64,000 nt of DNA, taken from NCBI GenBank assembly GCA_964437425.1, contig CAYTGO010000005.1:15481-79480 (forward strand), given 5' to 3'. A program made the translations under genes and the position numbers. The notes beneath the pieces are model-generated. The model was not told where the DNA came from. It ran no database searches and worked only from the letters and a program-made list of their open reading frames with translations. This stretch comes from Scalindua sp964437425 (GTDB lineage: Bacteria; Planctomycetota; Brocadiia; Brocadiales; Scalinduaceae). Position 1 is the stretch's first letter. Each line of letters opens with the position of its first letter. Below are positions 47,367-57,805 of the stretch, piece after piece.

Positions 47367-49334
47367 ATGAAAAACACAGAAAAGAAATCACCTAGAAAAA
47401 CACCCAAAAATACAAAAACTAAAAAAACTAGTTTTTCCATAGGATATCTACTCCTTTTTCTAGTAGTTTTATACGTCATACAAATGTTTATGTCTCCTAA
47501 AGCCGGCGAAATCACTTACAGCCAATTCAGAGAGTATTTAAGTGCAGGAAAAATAGTTGATTGCACCGTAGGAGAAAAAGTAATTAAGGGGCACTATGAA
47601 AGTATGACATCTGAGCAAAACAAACCCGTTCCCTTCATTACTGTTCCGGTTCAAGATATCGAACTGGTCAACGAATTAGAAAGTAAAAACGTTAAGTTTA
47701 AGGGAGAGGTAGAGAATAATTTTCTAAGAAATATGATCATGTGGTGGATTTTTCCATTTTTGATTATTGGAATTGCCTGGTTTTTTATATCAAAAAAAAT
47801 GGGAGGGATGGGAAGTCCTTTTGCGTCGTTTGGAAAGGCAAAGATTAAACTTTATGCCGCAGAAGATGCAAAAAAGACTACATTTGCAGATGTTGCCGGG
47901 TGTGATGAAGCCAAGGAAGAGCTTGAAGAAATAATAGAGTATTTAAAGTACCCTCAAAAATTCCAAAAACTGGGAGGTAAAATCCCAAAAGGTGTTCTAC
48001 TCATAGGACCACCGGGAACAGGAAAAACACTCCTGGCAAAAGCGGTTGCGGGTGAATCAGGGGTACCGTTCTTCTCAATAAGTGGTTCTGATTTTGTAGA
48101 AATGTTTGTTGGTATGGGCGCTGCAAGAGTACGTGACATGTTCGCACAAGCCAAGCAGAAGGCACCCTGCATAGTATTTATTGATGAACTTGATAGCGTT
48201 GGAAGACAACGAGGTGCCGGTTTAGGCGGTGGGCATGATGAGCGCGAGCAAACACTAAATCAGCTGCTGGCGGAGATGGATGGTTTCACTTCAAATAGTG
48301 GCGTAATTATCATCGCAGCGACAAACAGACCTGACGTTCTGGACAACGCGTTACTCCGTCCGGGAAGATTTGACAGACAGGTAACTGTCGACAGACCTGA
48401 TCTGATTGGAAGGGAAGAGATCTTAAAGGTGCATGCTAAAGACGTTAAAATAGAACCCAATGGAAACCTAAATACAATAGCAAAACGCACTCCAGGCTTT
48501 TCTGGTGCTGATCTGGCTAATGTCATCAACGAGGCCGCGTTACTTGCTGCACGTCGTGATAAAAAATTTGTAGAAATGCCTGAGCTTGAGGAGTCAATTG
48601 AAAGAGTTATTGCCGGACCTGAAAGGAAAAGCAGGGTAATAAGTGATGAAGAAAAAAGCATTGTTGCTTATCACGAATCAGGCCATACTCTTGTAGCAGC
48701 ACTATTGCCTAATACTGATCCGGTACACAAGGTATCGATTATTGCACGTGGAGCAGCGGCATTAGGCTATACGTTACAGCTGCCTAGCGAGGATAAATAT
48801 CTAACCAGGGAATCTGAAATGCGGGATACACTGTGCGTCCTTCTTGCTGGGCGTGCCGCAGAAGAAATTGCCTTTAACGAGTTATCCACTGGAGCCCAGA
48901 ATGACCTGGAAAGAGTAACAAAGATGGCCAGGAGCATTGTATGTAGATTTGGAATGAGTAGCGCGCTCGGCCCTCAAACATTCGGAAGGCAGCAAGGGAA
49001 TGTTTTCCTTGGACACGATCTTGTACAGGAAAAAGAGTTTAGCGAAAAAACCGCAATAGAAATTGATGCAGAAGTAACAAAAATCATCAAGGATTCTTAT
49101 GCGAAAGCCAAGTCCATGATCGAAAAAAACAAAGACAAGCTGGATCTCCTGGCTAAAAAACTCGAAGAAGAGGAAGTTCTGGAAGCTGAACAAATCCTTG
49201 AACTACTAAATATAAAAGAGGATAAGAAGAAAACTACTAAGAAGGAGAACGGTTCAAATAAAGGACAGAAAACCAGTCAACCCAAAGATCATAACTCTGC
49301 CAAAAATCCTTCCGGAAGTGAAAAGTTAGCATAA
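47367..49334 (+). CDS. ftsH: ATP-dependent zinc metalloprotease FtsH
   Basis: 655-residue membrane AAA+ protease for quality control. A lysine-rich N-terminus precedes membrane helix 1 (about 26-46), a periplasmic FtsH extension and helix 2 (about 124-143). The AAA domain has Walker A GPPGTGKT, Walker [12 protein letters not shown] and the second-region [16 protein letters not shown]. The zinc site is HESGH in the M41 domain. The tail is low-complexity Lys/Asn/Ser. Its last 46 bp overlap the 3' end of the convergent yebC gene, so the 3' ends are antisense to each other. Confidence 0.97.
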   Translation: MKNTEKKSPRKTPKNTKTKKTSFSIGYLLLFLVVLYVIQMFMSPKAGEITYSQFREYLSAGKIVDCTVGEKVIKGHYESMTSEQNKPVPFITVPVQDIELVNELESKNVKFKGEVENNFLRNMIMWWIFPFLIIGIAWFFISKKMGGMGSPFASFGKAKIKLYAAEDAKKTTFADVAGCDEAKEELEEIIEYLKYPQKFQKLGGKIPKGVLLIGPPGTGKTLLAKAVAGESGVPFFSISGSDFVEMFVGMGAARVRDMFAQAKQKAPCIVFIDELDSVGRQRGAGLGGGHDEREQTLNQLLAEMDGFTSNSGVIIIAATNRPDVLDNALLRPGRFDRQVTVDRPDLIGREEILKVHAKDVKIEPNGNLNTIAKRTPGFSGADLANVINEAALLAARRDKKFVEMPELEESIERVIAGPERKSRVISDEEKSIVAYHESGHTLVAALLPNTDPVHKVSIIARGAAALGYTLQLPSEDKYLTRESEMRDTLCVLLAGRAAEEIAFNELSTGAQNDLERVTKMARSIVCRFGMSSALGPQTFGRQQGNVFLGHDLVQEKEFSEKTAIEIDAEVTKIIKDSYAKAKSMIEKNKDKLDLLAKKLEEEEVLEAEQILELLNIKEDKKKTTKKENGSNKGQKTSQPKDHNSAKNPSGSEKLA

Positions 49335-50035
49335 ACATTCTGCACATCATCATGACTCTCTAACCTTTCCATAAGCGAAACGACCTTCTTACCTTTTGCC
49401 TCGTCTAGCTCGATAAGCGTACTTGGGATCCAGCTGATCTCAGCAAACTCGATCTTTATACCTTCATCCTGCAACACCTTTTTGACATTATTGTAATCCT
49501 TTGTTTCACAGTCAATTTCATATTTTCCATCTTCTACATGTAAATCATCGCAACCTGCATCAAGAACAAGTGCCATCAACTCATCTTCCTCAATCCCTTC
49601 AGAGTTAACAGTTATTATTCCCTTCTGTTGAAACATCCATGATACAGAACCCGACTCGCCGAGGTTCCCTCCGGACATCTCGAAAACCTTTCTAATCTCT
49701 GCCGCAGTCCTATTCTTATTGTCAGTCAATATCTCTGCCATAACAGCAACTCCATTAGACCCGTAACCTTCGTAAAGGCATTCATAAAGGACTGCATCGG
49801 CACCTAACTCACCTGTTCCCTTCTGTACTGCCCGTTCAATATTGTCCTTGGGCATATTCTCAGATTTCGCACTATCAATTGCATACTGCAACTTTAAATT
49901 CATATCAGGGTTTCCACCACCTTGTCTGGCCGCTGAAGTAATGGCCTTTGCCAGCTTGGAAAAAACCTTACCCCTCTTTGCATCAGCCGCCCCTTTTTTA
50001 TGCTTTATTGTTGACCACTTGGAATGTCCTGACAT
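49289..50035 (-). CDS. yebC: YebC/TACO1-family protein
   Basis: 248-residue conserved protein, beginning MSGHSKWSTIKHKKGAADAK, family-typical. Some members relieve ribosome stalling or regulate transcription. The ribosome site AAAGG is at 8 nt. The 3' end overlaps ftsH by 46 bp (convergent). It is upstream of nothing obvious; the TPR gene precedes it on the same strand by 42 bp. Confidence 0.95.
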   Translation of the reverse strand: MSGHSKWSTIKHKKGAADAKRGKVFSKLAKAITSAARQGGGNPDMNLKLQYAIDSAKSENMPKDNIERAVQKGTGELGADAVLYECLYEGYGSNGVAVMAEILTDNKNRTAAEIRKVFEMSGGNLGESGSVSWMFQQKGIITVNSEGIEEDELMALVLDAGCDDLHVEDGKYEIDCETKDYNNVKKVLQDEGIKIEFAEISWIPSTLIELDEAKGKKVVSLMERLESHDDVQNVYANFSLPEGFLAEL

Positions 50036-50076
50036 TACTGATTACCTTTCATTAATTTATACATCTTTACCATTTT

Positions 50077-51672
50077 CTATATATTACTGTTATGATTAGC
50101 AACAACCACTTCTTCTGGCATTGCCTTTTCCTTAGAACATTCTACCATCTTTAAGCATCGAATCTTGTTAAGTTTATTTTGAATTATTTTCTTAGCTTTT
50201 AACTCACGGGCAGTTTCATATTTTAAATGCGAAGGCACTTCTTCCTCTGACTTATTCCACAAATCCAGTGCACCCTCCCATTGACGCTGCGCTTCTTCCC
50301 AAGATCCAAGAGAATAGTAAACATCTCCTAAATGTCCCATAATTTCCGGATCTTCGGCATAATTTGACGCCTCTAAAAGTTTTTGCAATGCCAGCTTCAT
50401 CTTCCCATCACCTTCTTCAGCTAATTTATAATACGCCCATCCCAGGCTATCAAGGTATGCAGCATTTTCAGGATTAACACTCAACGCTTTCTTGATCAAA
50501 TCAATTGCTTTGTCTAGCTGCTCCCCCTGCTCAATAAAATAATAACCCAGAAAATTATTTGCCTGATGATAATCAGGATCGATCTGCAAGACCTCCTCTA
50601 GCTCATTTACTACATGTTTATGATTACTCATCTCGTAATATATACCAGCAAGCATAAAACGAACTTCTTTCAGTGCCTCCACATCCTCATTTATAACACT
50701 CGAAATTGCAGTCCTCAGAGTATAAATCGCTTCCCTGCTTTCACCCCTCCTCTGGTACATCTGGCTTAACGTAGTATACTCTCTTAAACTTTTGCTTCCC
50801 TTACTCACACTTTTTTCCAATGTCGCGAAGACCTTTTCTCTCTCTAGTTCTGCCTCTTCATATTGTTTGATTTTGTCATAAATATTTGACAAGTTAATAC
50901 GCATAAGCCATGCATCAGGATCATACTCAATAAAAGACTTGAGCTCTATAATCGCATTGTCATAATCCTCCAACTCTTCGTAACACAGCGCAAGATAAAA
51001 GCTCACAGGCTCGGCATGAGGACTGTATTTCTTCGCCTTAACAAACTCTTCTATGGCGTCCTCAATCCTCCCTGCATCAACATAAATTTGCCCGAGATTA
51101 TAAAGAATTTTTACAGGCTCATTTGTTAATCCTAAATCAAGTATTTTTCCATATATCTTTGCCGCATTATCTATGTCTGCATTTTTGGTATAACTACTTG
51201 CCAGTCGATGCAGCATATCAGACACAAAACTTTTATCAACACCATCAATTATCGACGAATTAGCACGTTCATACTCAGACATAGCTCCTTTTTCATTACC
51301 CTCGCTTGCGTAAATATTGCCAAGCGTATAATGAATACTAAAATCATCAGGTTTCAATTGTGCTATTCTTTCAATATGACGAATAGCTTCCTCTTTTTTA
51401 TTCGACTGAAAGTAGCAGGTGGCTAAGTAGTTGTGAATTCTTTCGGCATTTGGATTTGTTCGCAATGTTCTTTCAAGATACACAATAGCGGCTTCCCAAC
51501 GGTGATCCAGCATCAGATAAAATCCTGTACAAAAATCCACATAATACTCTGTGTCATTATGCAGTAATAAACTTTTTTCACTACTTTTTGGGGATTCGGC
51601 GAAAGTAGTTTTACACAAGAGTGCAAAACCAAATACAAGAAGTAATAAAATGGTGATTTTTGTCTTCGGCAT
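50077..51672 (-). CDS. Exported TPR-repeat protein
   Basis: 531 residues. An N-terminal signal peptide (about 1-26, ending FAES) directs export. About ten tetratricopeptide repeats follow (for example NYLATCYFQSNKKEEAIRHI and YLDSLGWAYYKLAEEG). TPR solenoids scaffold protein complexes, often in envelope biogenesis or export. A cysteine-poor, lysine-rich tail closes the protein. It lies between the rbfA-hisG fusion and yebC; the function is unassigned. Confidence 0.85.
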   Translation of the reverse strand: MPKTKITILLLLVFGFALLCKTTFAESPKSSEKSLLLHNDTEYYVDFCTGFYLMLDHRWEAAIVYLERTLRTNPNAERIHNYLATCYFQSNKKEEAIRHIERIAQLKPDDFSIHYTLGNIYASEGNEKGAMSEYERANSSIIDGVDKSFVSDMLHRLASSYTKNADIDNAAKIYGKILDLGLTNEPVKILYNLGQIYVDAGRIEDAIEEFVKAKKYSPHAEPVSFYLALCYEELEDYDNAIIELKSFIEYDPDAWLMRINLSNIYDKIKQYEEAELEREKVFATLEKSVSKGSKSLREYTTLSQMYQRRGESREAIYTLRTAISSVINEDVEALKEVRFMLAGIYYEMSNHKHVVNELEEVLQIDPDYHQANNFLGYYFIEQGEQLDKAIDLIKKALSVNPENAAYLDSLGWAYYKLAEEGDGKMKLALQKLLEASNYAEDPEIMGHLGDVYYSLGSWEEAQRQWEGALDLWNKSEEEVPSHLKYETARELKAKKIIQNKLNKIRCLKMVECSKEKAMPEEVVVANHNSNI

Positions 51673-51726
51673 ACTATATACCTCTATGACGATATTACTA
51701 TAAACAGAACAAGGATCAGGATTTTA

Positions 51727-52959
51727 TTAAAGTATTACTTTGTTAAGTGGATATTCAATTATCCCTTCCGCACCAACCCGCTTCAATTCAGGAATAATAT
51801 TTCTAACCACTGACTCATCCAATACTGTTTCTATAGCGTATCCTGCATCTCCTGAAAGAGGAGAAACGGTAGGTGTTCGCAAAGCAGGCAACTTTTCTAA
51901 TAAGGCATCTAAACCCTCTTTTGAAATATTCATTTTCAGCCCAACCTTGTCACGCGCAATGATTGCGCCATGAAACAGGATTGCCAGGTTTTCTATTTTT
52001 TCCTTTTTCCAGGGGTCTTCCCATGATTTGTGGTTAGCAATAAATACAGTAGCAGATTCTGTTACTGTATCAACAATACGAAGTTTATTGGCTCTTAAGC
52101 TACTACCAGTTTCTGTCAACTCAACAATGGCGTCAACAAGGTCTGGCGTCTTCGCCTCTGTCGCGCCATGAGAAAATTCAACCTCCGCTTGTACTCCATT
52201 CTCCTCAAGATATTTTTTAGTAACATTTACAAGCTCTGTTGATATTCTCTTGCCTTGAAGATCGCCCACGGATTGAATAGAGGAATCCTCTGGCACTGCC
52301 AAAACCCAACGGACTTTTGTCAACTGCTGTTTCGCATAAACCAGCCTCTCCACACACATTACATCAGCACCAGCCTCTTCCACCCAGTCCTGCCCTGTAA
52401 GACCTACGTCTATGATTCCCTTCTCAACATAACGAGCCATATCCTGCGGACGGATTAACCGTACCGACATCTCATCATCATCAATTGTCGGATAGTATGA
52501 TCTACTGCTTACATAAACCTTGTATCCAGCATTTTTCATCATACCAATTGTTGATTCCTGCAAACTACCTTTTGGTAAACCAAAACTTAACTTATTCATA
52601 TTTCCCTCAACATTATCTTCTTTAATTGCTTTCTCTATTAATTCCAAGACATGCCCACCCTTCCTTTTTCCCTCATCAAGGTAAAAAGTTAATGAGGGAG
52701 TATTCTTCAACTTTAAGTGCGAGGCTATTTCAGACTGTATAAAGCCTTTTGCATGTCTCAGAGCATATAAAATATCCTTTTGTGTCGACTCATCACCCTT
52801 GATTGACACATAAACCTTTGCCAACCTCAGATCAGGAGATGGCTCTACCCTTGTTAATGTCGCTGCAAGATTTATCCTCGGATCCTGCAGTTTGTATAAT
52901 ATAACCTTGCTGATCTCCTGCTCAATCAGTCCTTTAACTTTTTCCAATCTTCTCGTCAT
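51727..52959 (-). CDS. RbfA-HisG fusion: ribosome-binding factor A joined to ATP phosphoribosyltransferase
   Basis: One open frame of 410 residues holds two whole proteins. Residues 1-118 are RbfA ([20 protein letters not shown]; [19 protein letters not shown]), a 30S maturation factor. Residues 121-410 are long-form HisG, the first enzyme of histidine synthesis: [20 protein letters not shown], the PRPP/ATP region [15 protein letters not shown] and the C-terminal histidine-feedback domain. An internal ATG (52599) with GAGGGA just upstream could also start HisG alone (290 residues). The position after infB and ylxP is the normal rbfA place, so hisG is the intruder. No other his genes are nearby. 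Confidence 0.9.
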   Translation of the reverse strand: MTRRLEKVKGLIEQEISKVILYKLQDPRINLAATLTRVEPSPDLRLAKVYVSIKGDESTQKDILYALRHAKGFIQSEIASHLKLKNTPSLTFYLDEGKRKGGHVLELIEKAIKEDNVEGNMNKLSFGLPKGSLQESTIGMMKNAGYKVYVSSRSYYPTIDDDEMSVRLIRPQDMARYVEKGIIDVGLTGQDWVEEAGADVMCVERLVYAKQQLTKVRWVLAVPEDSSIQSVGDLQGKRISTELVNVTKKYLEENGVQAEVEFSHGATEAKTPDLVDAIVELTETGSSLRANKLRIVDTVTESATVFIANHKSWEDPWKKEKIENLAILFHGAIIARDKVGLKMNISKEGLDALLEKLPALRTPTVSPLSGDAGYAIETVLDESVVRNIIPELKRVGAEGIIEYPLNKVIL

Positions 52960-52971
52960 GATCCTGTATGA

Positions 52972-53253
52972 TTAAAACAAATCCAGATCATAATCAACTA
53001 ATTCGATCTGTGGAAAAAAACGGAAGAAATTTATAAGCGAAGATAATGCACCATTAACGTATTGCCTGTCTGTTCCCACCATTGCCACACTGATTTCCGA
53101 ACTCCTGAGATTATCCTGGAAATCTGTTTCCGAAACTGAAACATTAAATTTATTTCTGATCCTGTCCTTTAAGCTTTTAACTATACGCCGTTTATCCTTT
53201 AAAGAGCGCGAACCTCTCATTGCGACCCTAATGCATAAAGTGCCTACGATCAT
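52972..53253 (-). CDS. YlxP/DUF503 family protein
   Basis: 93 residues with the DUF503 pattern (LKDKRRIVKSLKDRIRNKFNVSVSE). It normally sits between infB and rbfA, exactly as here. In Gram-positive bacteria YlxP takes part in 30S assembly. It is separated from infB by 44 bp and from the fusion by 12 bp, so it is part of the nusA operon. Confidence 0.93.
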   Translation of the reverse strand: MIVGTLCIRVAMRGSRSLKDKRRIVKSLKDRIRNKFNVSVSETDFQDNLRSSEISVAMVGTDRQYVNGALSSLINFFRFFPQIELVDYDLDLF

Positions 53254-53297
53254 AATAATTGTTCTTGTTACTGATTTTATCCCGTATTATCTATTCC

Positions 53298-55502
53298 TTA
53301 TTCCAGGGTACGTGCTATATGCTGAATTTCATAAGACTCTATTATATCATCTGGTTTGATGTCATCAAAACCCGCAATCCTGATACCACATTCAAACCCA
53401 GCCTTAACTTCTTTTGCATCGTCCTTAACAACTCTTAAAGTTGCAATCTTACCATCGTACAGAACGACACTGTCCCGTATCAATCTTACTAGAGAATTAC
53501 GCAATATCTTACCGCTTTTCACATAACAACCTGCAATATTTCCAACCTTCGAAACCTTAAAGATTTTTCTAACCTCAACGCTACCAAGTACCTGTTCAAT
53601 CTTGTCAGGCTCCAAAAGGCCCTCAAGAGCAGCCTTTATATCGTTTGTTGCATCATATATAATCTTATACAATCTAACATCCACACCACACGCTTCTGCA
53701 AGCACTTTTGCCTTATCCTCAGGAACAACATGGAATCCAATAACGACTGCATCGGAAGCGTCTGCGAGCAGAATATCTGTCTCTGTAATCCCACCAACAC
53801 CACTATGCAAGACCCTGGTCCTGACTTCATTAGTCGAGATTTCTTCCAGTGATTTCTTGAGCACCTCAACAGAACCTTTAAAATCAGCCTTTAAGATTAC
53901 CTTAATCTCCTTGACCTGGCCTTCTTCGATCTTCTTATAAAGATTGTCCAAAGTAACATGCTGACGACCGGACAGTGCCACTTCCCGCATTTTTCTTTCT
54001 CGTTTAGAAGCGATTTCCCTGGCTTTTTGAATATCCTTAACACCATAGAATTTGTCACCTGCTTCCGGACAAGTTGATAAACCGGATATCGCAACCGGTG
54101 TTGACGGCCCGGCTACTTTTATTTCTTTTCCATGATCATTATATAAAGCTCTCACCCTGCCATACGTCTGCCCGCAAAGGACAATATCGCCATGCTTTAA
54201 TGTGCCCTCTCTCACCAAAAGATTTGCAATCACACCTCTTCCTTCGTGAACATGTGCCTCCAGCACAATACCCCTGGCAGGCTTCTTGGGGACTGCCTTT
54301 AACTCCAAAATCTCGGCTTCCAATAACAGTCCATCCAGAAGCGTATCAAGTCCCATTTTTGTAACAACTGAGGTTTCAACCATCTGAACCTTACCACCCC
54401 ATTCTTCAGGGTTCAACTCCAAAGAGGCAAGCTGCTGCTTTACCTTTTGCACATTTGCTTCTGGTTTATCTACCTTATTTAAGGCAACCACAATGGGCAC
54501 ATTTGCCGCACGTGCATGGTTGATCGCTTCCTCAGTTTGCGGCATTACTCCATCATCAGCCGCAACTACTAACACAACCAGATCTGTTACATTTGCCCCT
54601 CTTGCCCTCATAGCAGTAAAAGCCTCATGTCCCGGTGTATCCAGAAAAACAACAGATTTTCCATTTGTTTCCACACGGTAGGCACCTATGTGTTGCGTAA
54701 TTCCACCAGCCTCGAAAGAGACAATATCTGTTTTTCTGATGCTATCAAGCAAGGAAGTCTTTCCATGGTCTACATGACCAAGAAAAGTTACAATAGGAGC
54801 TCTTGCAACTAAATCTTCTTCCCTGTCAACTTCCTCTTCTAGTGAAAACTCGTCTTCATCCTCTTTTGCCTGCTTCAACTCAATCTCAACGTTATATTCA
54901 ATACCTAGCATTTCAATAAGCTCACCATCCAAGCCCTGATTTATCGTAGCAAAAATGTTATGACCGATCAGCAACTTCGAGATTATATCGCCTGCTTTTA
55001 CTCCCAAAGCAGCTGATACATCTTTAATTGTTGCAGGCAACTCTACCGTGACCTTACTCTCTTTTTCCTTAGGAGCAACTACTGCTTGTTCTTTAGGTGC
55101 TTCCTTTGTTCGCTTTTCAAATCTCCTGGGCCTTTTTTGTTGCGATACTTTTGTAACCTCTTTCCATCTACCCTTAATCAGATCTTCTCTCGCCTTTTGC
55201 TTCCATAGCGGAATGCGCCTCCGTACTGACGTTGCTTCTGCATCCTTAGAAGCGGCCTTATCAGCATCAACATCTTTTTTCTCAGTACTTGTCTTTTTGG
55301 CTTTAGGAGTGTCTGGCTTTTCTTTAACAGATACACTTTGCTCAGCTCCATCAACTAATTTACTGCGCAATAGACTTACTTGCTCGTCTGTCAAAGCATT
55401 TGCATGATGCTTAATGTCTACAAAACCATACTCTTGACACTTTTCTATCAAAAAGCTATTTTTAAAGCCTAAATCTTTTGCCAGTTTATTAATTCTAACC
55501 AT
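53298..55502 (-). CDS. infB: Translation initiation factor IF-2
   Basis: GTPase of 734 residues delivering initiator tRNA. An N-terminal IF2_N motif (1-50) and a Lys-rich linker (60-150) come first, then a second IF2_N-type helix bundle (about 155-205). The G domain has [17 protein letters not shown] and NKVD. Domains II-IV follow to the C-terminus. The length is shorter than E. coli's 890 because of the short linker. Second gene of the nusA operon, 41 bp after nusA. Confidence 0.97.
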   Translation of the reverse strand: MVRINKLAKDLGFKNSFLIEKCQEYGFVDIKHHANALTDEQVSLLRSKLVDGAEQSVSVKEKPDTPKAKKTSTEKKDVDADKAASKDAEATSVRRRIPLWKQKAREDLIKGRWKEVTKVSQQKRPRRFEKRTKEAPKEQAVVAPKEKESKVTVELPATIKDVSAALGVKAGDIISKLLIGHNIFATINQGLDGELIEMLGIEYNVEIELKQAKEDEDEFSLEEEVDREEDLVARAPIVTFLGHVDHGKTSLLDSIRKTDIVSFEAGGITQHIGAYRVETNGKSVVFLDTPGHEAFTAMRARGANVTDLVVLVVAADDGVMPQTEEAINHARAANVPIVVALNKVDKPEANVQKVKQQLASLELNPEEWGGKVQMVETSVVTKMGLDTLLDGLLLEAEILELKAVPKKPARGIVLEAHVHEGRGVIANLLVREGTLKHGDIVLCGQTYGRVRALYNDHGKEIKVAGPSTPVAISGLSTCPEAGDKFYGVKDIQKAREIASKRERKMREVALSGRQHVTLDNLYKKIEEGQVKEIKVILKADFKGSVEVLKKSLEEISTNEVRTRVLHSGVGGITETDILLADASDAVVIGFHVVPEDKAKVLAEACGVDVRLYKIIYDATNDIKAALEGLLEPDKIEQVLGSVEVRKIFKVSKVGNIAGCYVKSGKILRNSLVRLIRDSVVLYDGKIATLRVVKDDAKEVKAGFECGIRIAGFDDIKPDDIIESYEIQHIARTLE

Positions 55503-55543
55503 ATGTAAATTAACACTCCCAGTATAGCACCACTAATTGGTAT

Positions 55544-56623
55544 TTATTTTTCAACTTCTTCGCTGCCAGCATCTTCGGTTAACCTTGCTTCTTCGACTTC
55601 GCTACCAGCTTCATCTTCACCCGAAATTGCTTCATCTGCGCCTTCCTCAGTTGAGTCGCCTGACTCCTCACGCTCACGCTCACGCTCCAGCTCCACTTCT
55701 GTAATTATATCAATATCCCACCCTGCTAATTTTGATGCAAGCCTTACATTCTGCCCCCTCTTGCCAATAGCCAATGAAAGCTGATCATTCGGAACGACAA
55801 CAGTTGCAACTTGATTTTCCGGAGACAGCAAAATCCCCGTAACTTCAGCAGGTTTCAGGGTATTAGGAATAAAAACTTCCTGTACATCATCCCAGCGAAT
55901 AATATCTATTTTCTCTCCATTCAACTCATCCACAATATTTTTTATTCTTGTCCCTCTCACGCCAACACATGCACCCACGCAATCAACGTTAGGATCTTCT
56001 GAGAATACGGCAATCTTAGTTCTGTAACCCGCCTCTCTCACCAAGCCTTTTATTTCAACAATTTTCTCCGGTATTTCCGGCACTTCCAGCTCAAAAAGTT
56101 GTCTCACAAAATTAGAATGAGTTCTCGAAAGCAAAATCTTCACTCTATGACCAGCCTTTTTTACCTCGCCAACTATACATCTTACTCTCTCCCCTGGACG
56201 ATGGTATTCGTTACTAATCTGTTCTGATTTTGGAAGGTATCCCTCAGTTTTACCAAGGTTTATGATTATAGTAGGCCCTTCGAATCGTTGCACCATACCA
56301 CTTACTATCGTACCTTTTCTTTCAACATACTCATTGTAAATAACATCTCTTTCTGCTTCTTTAATCTTTTGAATTATCACCTGTTTGGCAGTTTGAGCAG
56401 TTATTCTTCCCAAATTAGAAAGATCTATTTCCTGCCCTTCCTGCAATGCCACAATCTCTCCTGTCTCCCTGTCGATATTAATTGCAATCGGCTCGCTTGA
56501 TTTCAGATGTTTTCTGGTCGCAGATTCCAAGGCGGCTTCAATACCCTGAAAGACAATGTCTTTGTCAATGTCTTTGTCTTTGTGTAATAACTCTACTAAC
56601 CTTAATAAGCTCTCTTTATCCAT
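55544..56623 (-). CDS. nusA: Transcription elongation/termination factor NusA, short form
   Basis: 359 residues. The N-terminal RNA-polymerase-binding domain (1-125), S1 domain (about 130-200) and two KH domains (with GVRGTRIKNIVDEL and IGKRGQNVRLASKLAGWDI) are complete. The C-terminal acidic repeat domains of E. coli NusA are absent and replaced by a Glu/Asp-rich tail of about 50 residues. rimP, normally upstream, is missing here. It is the first gene of nusA-infB-ylxP-rbfA/hisG. A leader terminator (56645-56676) and a good promoter precede it. Confidence 0.96.
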   Translation of the reverse strand: MDKESLLRLVELLHKDKDIDKDIVFQGIEAALESATRKHLKSSEPIAINIDRETGEIVALQEGQEIDLSNLGRITAQTAKQVIIQKIKEAERDVIYNEYVERKGTIVSGMVQRFEGPTIIINLGKTEGYLPKSEQISNEYHRPGERVRCIVGEVKKAGHRVKILLSRTHSNFVRQLFELEVPEIPEKIVEIKGLVREAGYRTKIAVFSEDPNVDCVGACVGVRGTRIKNIVDELNGEKIDIIRWDDVQEVFIPNTLKPAEVTGILLSPENQVATVVVPNDQLSLAIGKRGQNVRLASKLAGWDIDIITEVELEREREREESGDSTEEGADEAISGEDEAGSEVEEARLTEDAGSEEVEK

Positions 56624-56644
56624 TTAATTCTTTCTAATACTTTT

Positions 56645-56676
56645 AAAAAAAAAAAGCGGGCAAACTCCCACTTTTT
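56645..56676 (-). terminator. Intrinsic terminator in nusA leader (possible attenuator)
   Basis: On the minus strand an 8-10 bp stem (56651-56660/56667-56676, one G-U pair, 6-nt loop) is followed by at least eight U residues (56645-56652). It ends about 20 nt before the nusA ATG and downstream of the nusA promoter. So it either attenuates the operon or ends transcription arriving from proB. Confidence 0.7.
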
Positions 56677-56882
56677 CTATAACGACTTGAAACAGCTCCA
56701 ATTATTCGAAATCCCCTCTTGCTCACTTCATTTAAGTTCTTTCATTGAGCTTCCGCTAATCCCGCTGACATAAGTTAGTGCAATAATATATGTTAGGAAT
56801 ATTTCCAAGACGACACAATTTTTTTAATCTTTTCTAAGGCATTAAAAACAAACTGCTTCCAACTATATTTCTAATGAGGTTG

Positions 56883-56910
56883 ATGATAACAAGAAAAGCA
56901 TTTTTGTCAA
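56883..56910 (-). promoter_or_regulatory. Promoter of the nusA operon
   Basis: Minus-strand TTGACA (56910-56905) and TATCAT (56888-56883) are spaced by 16 bp, giving a leader of about 250 nt before the nusA ATG. Confidence 0.65.
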
Positions 56911-56973
56911 GCCCATTTTTGTTTTTAAATTTCTCTAAGTAGTTTCTACAAGGCTATTTATTAAGATAAGTAT

Positions 56974-57001
56974 TTGACAAAAGAAAAAAATCTGCTAGAC
57001 T
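56974..57001 (+). promoter_or_regulatory. Probable promoter of the amidotransferase gene
   Basis: TTGACA (56974-56979) and TAGACT (56996-57001), 16-bp spacer, about 98 bp upstream of the TTG start at 57099. Confidence 0.5.
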
Positions 57002-57098
57002 CATATTTATCAATTAACAGCATGAGAACCCCCAGAAAAATTACAGCAGTTTATATAATTTCCGGTCCTATCAATCGCAAAATCAATAAAATCTCAAA

Positions 57099-57662
57099 TT
57101 GGTATTATTAATAGACAATTATGATTCTTTTACATACAATCTCGTACAGCAGATAGGCGCTTTTGGTACAGACATAGAAGTGGCCAGAAATGACAAGATT
57201 ACAATAGCGGAGATTGAAAAAAAGAGCCCGAGCCATATAATCATTTCGCCCGGGCCATGCACACCGAAAGAAGGCGGCATATCTAACGCTGTAATTAAGG
57301 ACTTTGCAGGGAAAGTCCCAATACTAGGTGTCTGCCTGGGACATCAATGTATCGCATATACATTCGGGGCAAAAATCATGCGAGCAAGAAGAATCATGCA
57401 CGGCAAAACGTCCATGATACACCATGACAACAAAACAATCTTCAGTGGATTGACAGACCCCTTTGAAGCCACCCGTTATCATTCTCTAATAGTAAACAAA
57501 GAGACACTACCAGATTCTTTTGAAATTACAGCGCTTGCCGATGAAGATGAGATAATGGGTATAAGGCACAAAGAAATCCCCTTAGAAGGAGTGCAATTCC
57601 ATCCGGAGTCCTTCCTGACGGCGCAAGGGCCGAAGCTGATAAAGAATTTTTTAGATTACTAA
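57099..57662 (+). CDS. Anthranilate/aminodeoxychorismate synthase glutamine amidotransferase (TrpG/PabA)
   Basis: 187-residue class I glutamine amidotransferase supplying ammonia to TrpE or PabB. LIDNYDSFTYNLVQ begins the protein. The nucleophile Cys is in LGVCLGHQC, and the His-Glu pair is in GVQFHPESF. The only plausible start is TTG 57099, giving (M)VLLIDNYDSF; an in-frame TAA lies four codons upstream and no ribosome site is clear. Partner genes trpE or pabB are not adjacent, so the tryptophan and folate roles cannot be told apart. Confidence 0.9.
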   Translation: MVLLIDNYDSFTYNLVQQIGAFGTDIEVARNDKITIAEIEKKSPSHIIISPGPCTPKEGGISNAVIKDFAGKVPILGVCLGHQCIAYTFGAKIMRARRIMHGKTSMIHHDNKTIFSGLTDPFEATRYHSLIVNKETLPDSFEITALADEDEIMGIRHKEIPLEGVQFHPESFLTAQGPKLIKNFLDY

Positions 57663-57805
57663 ACATGCACCCCATTTAGTATCAGAACGTTATAACATCC
57701 TCAAACAATGCGACTATACTATTTGTGGACAATCCAATCGCAAGAAACAGACCCAGAATGATTGATCTACATGCTATTTTTATCAAGAATAAGGAAGCAA
57801 TATCC

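Larger units (their letters stand above)
56624..57098. other. 475-bp divergent nusA/trpG-type region
   Basis: It holds the nusA leader (about 250 nt), its terminator and promoter, and a plus-strand promoter. Within the leader a five-codon mini-ORF (ATG AAA GAA CTT AAA TGA, on the minus strand near 56745) is seen. There is no sign of rimP. Confidence 0.5.
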
